Part shown: positions 58,025 to 64,000 of the stretch, piece after piece
Position numbering within the stretch: position 1 is the stretch's first letter
Layout of the letters: every line of letters begins with the position of its first letter
Assembly: GCA_012845835.1 (NCBI GenBank)
Contig: JABAKD010000021.1
Span: 5,748,386 to 5,812,385, forward strand
Length of the DNA: 64,000 nt
Direction of reading: 5' to 3'
Source of the DNA: Undaria pinnatifida
Lineage: Eukaryota > Sar > Phaeophyceae > Laminariales > Alariaceae
Notes under the pieces: generated by a model
Told to the model about the DNA's origin: nothing
The model's input: the letters and a program-made list of their open reading frames with translations, nothing else
The model's database searches: none
Program-made: the position numbers and the translations under genes

Positions 58025-58375
58025 TGTTACGGTTCTGTGATAGTTTCAAGAGTTGCTATGGCAGGCGTTTTCGTGATAGTAGGGGCCGCAATATTTACGT
58101 CCCCTCCCTAAGTCGGGTGTGGCTGCCCCACCCGGACACTTCACCACTTCCCTTTTTACCTGCTTCACTTCTTCAATCAACTAACCAAACCTTCCACAAT
58201 TCCTTGGGTTCACGTTCTTATATCTTCGGAAAAGCAATCAAGTTTTAATTTTCGCACTACTTTCTTGGGAAGCTTCACATCTTGAGCACCTGCACAGGGG
58301 ACTTGCTCTCCTTCTCCGAGCAACGCACAAGCCCCTTGTGAACTCGGTGGCATCGGTCCTTCGGAGGCGTGCTAC
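58025..58375 (+). repeat. LTR-like direct repeat, left copy
   Basis: Begins TGTTACGGTTCTGTGATAG and matches 63630 onward for about 345 bp with about 23 differences by my count (roughly 93% identical). A TG start fits an LTR. Similarity stops near a small gap at about 58370. The true right end may be further on, since the partner copy runs off the window. It looks moderately old. Confidence 0.7.
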
Positions 58376-59566
58376 AGATATGGCCTATATGTGGACCATG
58401 CGGTGCTAGTAGGCTAGATACCCTCGTCTGCTTCGCCATGAAGATCCTCGCATGTCTCACCCTGACTCCAGACAGACTTCCCGGTAGGTTCCGATTCGTG
58501 ACATGGTGTCCATCCGAGATACGCGCTTGCCCTCGCGGGTGATCACCCTGTGTATCTCCCTCTAGTTTTGGGTTCCTCATCGTGGTTCTGTTTGCTGCTT
58601 TTTCTGCTCCTGCTTCTTTTGCGCTCCTCTGCTGCTGTATCTTTTGTGCGCCGAGCGCATCGTCACTCATTTTGTTCCGCTTTTTCGGAGCGCGTGAGCT
58701 CGATTTTTAGCGCGCGCTCCTGGGAGCCCAGCCTGTCCAGCAGAAGTTAGTTGGGCACGGTGCATTGCAGCAGGTAGGTGGACACGGTGCCGCCTTCGCA
58801 CGCGTCCCGCGTCGATACCCAATCGCGCCGCTTTCAACATGCTATTATCTCGTCATTTTTTGTGTGTTTTTGTTTCTTCTTTTTTTTCACTTGAACATTG
58901 TCTTGGAACTTTTTTGCGAGTGGATCCCATATTACAACGCAGTAGTATTGCTGCTGTAAGACTGCACTCTTTCGACCGGTATCCGCTGATCGTTTGGGTC
59001 CACGGCACACTCAGGGGAGCACGTTATCCTGGAGTGTGTCTGTATCGTTGCTCTCACCATGGCTCCCTCCAGTTCCGCTTGCCTCCTCTGGCGTTGTCGG
59101 ATGACACAGGTGGGAGTTAAACAGCAGTACACCCGGTTAGGCCACCGCCCTAGACTTTCCGGCAGCGAGCTGAAAAATGATGAAAGAGAAGCAAAAGCAT
59201 AAGTCCGAAGTGATGCGGGATAGTGGTCTGAGTGCGCGCCACGGGTGTACTGGCTGCAGAAACTCCCAGGCCTTTTATCCACGGGTGTGTCGCTGCCGTT
59301 GCTGTTGCTGCGCGTTGTTGCTTGCGTTGCTTGTTCTCCACTGTTTGGGGTGCGCCCGTAAGCACTGCCTACAGCAGGGGAGGCCCAAAGTCGTACGATG
59401 TTCGAAGTTTTACACTCACAACAACAGCAGTAGTACCTTGCGCTGAGAAATTGGACAGCAGTGATGTATGTGTCTTGTGTTGATAAGAGGGGAGCCTCGC
59501 GACTTTCGAAACTACTGAACCCATGCCTGACGTACTTGAGTTGTGCTCTCCAGCCACAACGGCACA
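58376..59566. other. Interior of the LTR-flanked segment, no gene seen
   Basis: T-rich and CTG/CTT-rich sequence. Frames up to 225 codons (minus, 58932-59609) are Ser/Gln-rich and without motifs. No gag or pol was recognised. Confidence 0.45.
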
Positions 59567-60200
59567 ATGGGAGGGTCTGCGCCTGGTCGAGCCGTGCCGT
59601 TGCTCCCATGTTGGGAGAGAAAACAACCAGTCTCCACTGGGTCTGTGCCTTCCCGCGCCGTAACGCTAATATACATACTGCTACTGCTGTATTTCACATG
59701 CCCCACTTCCTATGACTGATATTTAGCCTGAAATGGGAGGGTCTGCGCCTTGTCGAGCCGTATTGTTGTCTTCTATGTTGAGGGGGACAGCAACCAGTCT
59801 ACTCTAGGTCTGTGCCTTCCCGCGTCATAATGTTACCTGATATATTGCCACTGCTGTATTGCTAACATGCTACTCGTCTTCCCACTTTTAGGAGCTGTGT
59901 CACTTAATGAATTTCATTTAATTTAGTTTCATGTAATTGTTGACGCTGTGTATTTCACATGCCCCACTTACTTCCCATCACTGTCTTTTAGCCTGCAATG
60001 GAAGGGTCTGCGCCTGGTCGAGCCGTGTTGTTGTCTCCTATGTTGGGGGGCACAGCAACCAGTCTCCTCTGGGTCCGCGCCCTCCCGCGTCATAATGTTA
60101 CCTGATATATTACCCTTGCTGTATTGCTAACATGCTACTCGTCTTCCCAAAAAAGGAGCTGTGTCACTCAATTATTTAATAATTTTATTTAATTTATATA
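59567..60200 (+). repeat. Three-copy tandem repeat, ~265-bp unit
   Basis: AATGG(G/A)AGGGTCTGCGCCT starts at 59567, 59732 and 59997, each time with CAGTCT.C.C and a CCCGCG word. Copies 2 and 3 are 265 bp apart. Copy 1 is shorter by about 100 bp, lacking the part from GCTAACATGCTACTCGTC to GTTGACGCTGTG. Confidence 0.85.
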
Positions 60201-60302
60201 TTTTATCCCCCGGCGGATGAGGAAAAGTAAAGCTTTAGCTCACCACACTCCCACGTATTTTCATACGCGTATAATTAAATTAAATTAAATTAAATTAAAT
60301 TC
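60201..60302 (-). repeat. R2 repeat, inverted copy, and (ATTAA)n tract
   Basis: 60201-60271 is the reverse complement of 4941-5010 with about ten differences over 70 bp. A short (ATTAA)n run follows at about 60275-60302. Confidence 0.8.
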
Positions 60303-61785
60303 AATTGTTGGCGCTGTGGTACGCTGAGCTTACTGCAGTTTGTTGTCATTGTTGTTTTGCTCGATATGCTCTCTGGTATCGCTTGCGGATTCATTATTAA
60401 TAGTGTACCGGGTACACATGACTGGATGCCGATCACGGTTTTCCGGTGACGTTTTCACTTGCTCTCCCGCTAACATTGATGTTTCCCCGTTTTCGCTCTA
60501 GTCCTCGTGATCAAACCGACTCCCGAGCAAACACTCGTTTGCCCATTATCACACACGTTAGCCCGTGATCAAACCCAACTCCACGTTTGCTCGTTATCAA
60601 GCTGGAGGTGGTCGCTGTTGATCAATAAAAAAATGACGTTTGTCAATTGGTCACGTACGCTATGCATGCCTACCTTCATTTGTCATTTCATTTTGCCGAC
60701 AAGGGTTCCACTGTTGTTACTGTTGCCTCGTCGGGTTGTTGTTGCGGTTGTGGCTACCGCGACATTGTTTCTGTGTGATGCAGTAGTTGCTGAACCGCCT
60801 TCCTGTTTTTCCATCTCTTCCTTTGTTTCCTTTGCCCCATTTCTTTGTTCTCTGTTTTGAATGCAGGCGATGATTGCGGTGTGGACATCGCTGTCGATAG
60901 ACACTGCAAGCAGTAACCACATAGCCGACTCTCTCTAGAATGAGGCAACGACACGGATACTAGAGCCGCTTGATGATGTATCTTGTTCTTTTTTATTTGA
61001 CCGGATGTTATGTGCGCACGCATAGTTTCTTTTCATTGTAAATATTGAAAGGATCGCATGCTCCGCCTGAATTTTCAACTCCCTCCCGTTTGCGCTCATA
61101 TCTCAAGCAATGAACTATGCTTCTAGGCCGCTGTTTTCTTATATTGTTGCTGTCTGACCACCTCCGCCTGTCTCTACTGCTGGTGGTTTTGGTTCGCATG
61201 TCCTTCTCAGAATAGCATGATTGCGCACATACTTTTGCGCTCCTTTGTTTGTACAAAGACTCGTATACTGCGCCATATTCCTCAGTTAACTCGTTCACTC
61301 ATTCCTTGTGTTGCTTTCCGCTGTTCTGCTGTTGCGTTTCGCCGCGGTTGCTGCCTTGCTATGCGACGTGCGCTTGTTTTTCATTTCGTTTTGGTTTTTT
61401 CGTGCTTAAGTTGCTTCTGTTCGATATGATGTGTTTGTTTGGCAGGGGGGGGGATGTCCTTTAAAGATGGCTCCGCACGTATTGTTGGGACGTTTGTTGC
61501 CGACTCCAATTCTAAAGGAGAGCGGCAACCCGGCCCCTGTTCGGCTGCGTAGCTTCATCATTATATACCGCCGTCCAGTTAACGTCCGTACCCACAATTG
61601 TTACAATGGCCCCTCTGTTCCTTTCTTTCCATGAATTTCCAACTCGTGAAGGGGGAGAGGTGCCGCCGTCGTCAGAAGCCTGCCACGGCACGGAATCACC
61701 CGTCATTAAACAACGGGTACCAAGTTTGTATATCTAAACCGGAGGCGATGGAGGCACACAAATCTAGACCAGCCCTTCCCCGCGC
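60303..61785. other. No gene seen
   Basis: Words around GTGATCAAAC, ACTCGTTTGC and CGTTTGCTCG repeat near 60505-60600. Frames up to 117 codons have no motif. Confidence 0.45.
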
Positions 61786-61789
61786 GCCG

Positions 61790-62040
61790 TTCCCTCGCGT
61801 CGAACCCTGGCTTGTGCCCACTCTGCCGTTCCGAACTCCCGTCCGCGCGCTGTTCCCTCGGCCCGAAGCTTTGCCCGCGCGATGCTCCTTCGTTCCAAAG
61901 CCTTGCCCGTGCACCGATCGCTCGCTCTGAAGTCTGGCCCGTGCGCTGTTCCGCCGTTCCTCTGCTCCGAACCCTTGCCCGTGCGCTGTTACGCCTTCTT
62001 TTCGCTCCGAGCCCTTGCCCGTGCCTCCTTCCCGTCGCGA
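61790..62040 (+). repeat. ~50-60 bp minisatellite
   Basis: TTGCCCGTGCGCTGTT.C and CTCCGA.CCCTTGCCCGTGC words recur about five times with divergence. Long frames here (up to 137 codons) are artefacts. The words resemble parts of the satellite region at 29.5-31 kb. Confidence 0.7.
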
Positions 62041-62490
62041 CGCCTAGTGTCTGTCCGCCAAATAGGTGTCTGCGCCATTTGTAAGGACCTGGGTTTCTTG
62101 TCCAGACTGCAAGAGGCACGTGCCGGACTACAACACCGGCTAGTCGCGACTGCGGTAGAGCGATGGGTCCGCCGACAATGCGAAGAATTTCTTACCATGT
62201 TTCTGTTTCTCGTATTAGTTATTCAGTTACAATTTGACCACGAGTCCTGTTGAGAAGTTGTTGGGGAAAGAATGGTGCATCCAGTTGGTGGCAGCTGTTC
62301 GATTTGGAGTAGTCGAAAAAGTATTTTGATGCTTTCTTGCGATAGAGGGATTAATTTTATGTGTGGGTATCTGTATCCATGAAATTACTGTGGTGTGCGA
62401 GACGCATCTTCACGCGTTTGGTCATATTAATTTGTCTTCTTGGCCGGTCTTGGTTTGCCAGTCTAAATTCTTCAACTTTCTGGTGTTGGT
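62041..62490. other. No firmly supported gene
   Basis: A helical-looking stretch is open at about 62065-62200 (ICKDLGFLSRLQEAR, RWVRRQCEEFL). It has no recognised family and no clear limits. Confidence 0.35.
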
Positions 62491-62625
62491 TATTGTTGGC
62501 CGTGTTATTTCGTTTTGCTTTGTTTTTTTTATTTTTAGATAGCCGTGTTGGCTGCTATGTTTTGTTTTTGTGTTGGTTGTTGTTGGCCGTGTTGTTTCGT
62601 TTTGGTTTTTGCCTTGATGGACTTA
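62491..62625 (+). repeat. 87-bp tandem duplication, T/G-rich
   Basis: TGTTGGCCGTGTT.TTTCGTTTT occurs at about 62494 and 62581. Confidence 0.75.
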
Positions 62626-62924
62626 CTTTGGAGGCTCAACTGCTGTGTTGCTACAACTTTTCTGCGATTGTAATGGCTTTGTTTCTGAGTTACCAAGGGG
62701 GTTTTATCGGGCTCTTGCTCGTTGTATGGGTTTCCCCTAGGCATCTGCGTTGATTTCATTTCACAGCTCATGGGGGGTATGCCCTGTTTCTAGGATCGGC
62801 ACTGCTTTGAGAACAGTCGGATAGGCTGGTGGTACAGTCTCTTGATAAGTGTCGGGGTCGTGTTTACTATTTGGATATGAGTTGAATTTAATAGACTATA
62901 AAGTGGTTGTTTGGTGAGGGCTAC

Positions 62925-63300
62925 ATACTTATCCTCGACCTTCAGCCGTTTTTTTGTTTGAGGTTTATGGTGTCACATTCTTCCTTTTTGTGCTTTGATA
63001 CCGGGCATCGGAGTTCCGCGTTTGCCAAAGGTTTAGGATTTCTTTGCCCGTCGTGCTTTTCTTCTTTTTGCGGTATGCTAGTGAGCTACCGACATTTCGT
63101 TTTGGTGGAGGATTATATTGTATGCCGTTTATTTTGTTTGAGGTTTATTGTGTCAGATTCTTTTTTTTTTTTGTGCTTTGATGCCTGACATCGGAGCTCC
63201 GCTTTTGCCGAAGGTATATTATCTCTCTGCCCGTCGTGCTTTTGTTCTTTTTGCCATATATATATGTTGCCCAGTTACCGACGTTGCATTTTGATGGAAA
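62925..63300 (+). repeat. 180-bp tandem duplication
   Basis: TTTTGTTTGAGGTTTAT occurs at about 62952 and 63132. The following TGTGCTTTGAT, CATCGGAG.TCCGC, TGCCCGTCGTGCTTTT and TACCGAC words are repeated in the same order, and a third partial unit is hinted near 63285. Confidence 0.85.
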
Positions 63301-63629
63301 ATTATTATTGTTTGTGGGCAGACTCCAAAAGGAGTTGACGAGTCAGTTCCGTGGAGTTGCGTGCTGCTTTCGTGCACGTTAATTTCGTTCACATACGGAC
63401 TTTTAGCCATTCATTGAATAGTGGTCAGGCGATCAAATACGCAGTGAAAAGGCAACGGAGGGGGGGGGTATCGAGGATTTCCCTCTTATGGCCCCTGTGT
63501 TTTCGGTTTGTTAGCCTATCCTCGAGGTCATTATTTGTGTAAAGAGCTTTGCGGCTCTGTACCCTTGGCTATACAGTCACAGGATTGTTATAGCATATTG
63601 CTCTTGTCATCGCATTCTGCTAGGGGGAA
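63301..63629. other. No gene seen
   Basis: Short unremarkable sequence between the tandem duplication and the right LTR-like repeat. Confidence 0.5.
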
Positions 63630-64000
63630 TGTTACGGTTCTGTGACAGTTTCAAGAGTTGCTATGACAGGCGTTTTCGTGATAGTAGGCGCCGCGATATT
63701 TACGTCCCCTCCCTAAGTCGGGTGTGGCTGCCCCACCCGGACACTTCACCACTTCCCTTTTTTCCTGCTTCACTTCTTCAATCAACCAACCAAACCTTCC
63801 ACAATTCCTTGGGTTCACGTTCATAAACCTTCGGATAAGCAATCAAGTTACCATTTTCACACTACTTTCTTGGGAAGCTTCACATCTTGAGCACCTGCAC
63901 GGGGGACTTGCTCTCTTTCTCCGAGGAACGCACAAGCGCCTTCTCAACTCGGTCGTATCGGTCCTTCAGAGGTCAGTCATTAGGAATACGTGAGGCGTGC
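63630..64000 (+). repeat. LTR-like direct repeat, right copy (runs off window)
   Basis: Begins TGTTACGGTTCTGTGACAG. Direct repeat of 58025 onward, 5,605 bp downstream. It carries about 22 bp near 63970-63992 absent from the left copy and is cut by the window end. Confidence 0.7.

Noticed and set aside
61706-62119. 137-codon minus frame
   Set aside because: It lies within the ~55-bp minisatellite and is Arg/Gly/Ala-rich repeat translation.

Overview
The window reads as a repeat-rich, gene-poor stretch of a eukaryotic nuclear genome. The evidence is a megasatellite array, nested retroelements, a DNA transposon with inverted ends, a telomere-like tract, many simple repeats, and splice-site-like signals beside short open frames. 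There is no operon layout, rRNA gene, intact tRNA gene or CRISPR array. The host cannot be named from the sequence. The APE-type LINE, the CTG-rich tracts and the Ty3-like pol would fit an alga or another stramenopile, but that is inference.

Layout. 1-13 kb: low-repeat DNA with scattered candidate exons on both strands, including one minus-strand model with two introns of 38-39 nt, plus a few dispersed repeats. 13.2-15.4 kb: pyrimidine-rich sequence without a supported gene. 15.4-29.5 kb: about 36 tandem monomers of about 378 bp with higher-order structure (a six-monomer unit of about 2.27 kb and a three-monomer unit of 1,134 bp), followed by decayed satellite to about 31.3 kb. A 235-bp insertion sits in the last recognisable monomer, and its sequence recurs at the left edge of the window. 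32-42.5 kb: a 1.16-kb element with terminal inverted repeats, tandem duplications, a pentanucleotide array of about 41 units, an 11-bp minisatellite, a TTAGGG-type interstitial tract, GACCC-rich minisatellites and tRNA-like fragments. 42.5-51.8 kb: a broken Ty3/gypsy-type LTR retrotransposon fossil. 52.4-57.4 kb: a 4.35-kb LINE inserted into one arm of a large inverted repeat, with a 4-bp target duplication. 58.0-64.0 kb: two LTR-like direct repeats 5.6 kb apart, enclosing several tandem duplications and no recognisable pol.

No complete host gene can be called with confidence. Most long open frames lie in the satellite or in simple repeats and are composition artefacts. The window mainly records repeat turnover: satellite amplification, element insertion into satellite and into other repeats, and local tandem duplication.
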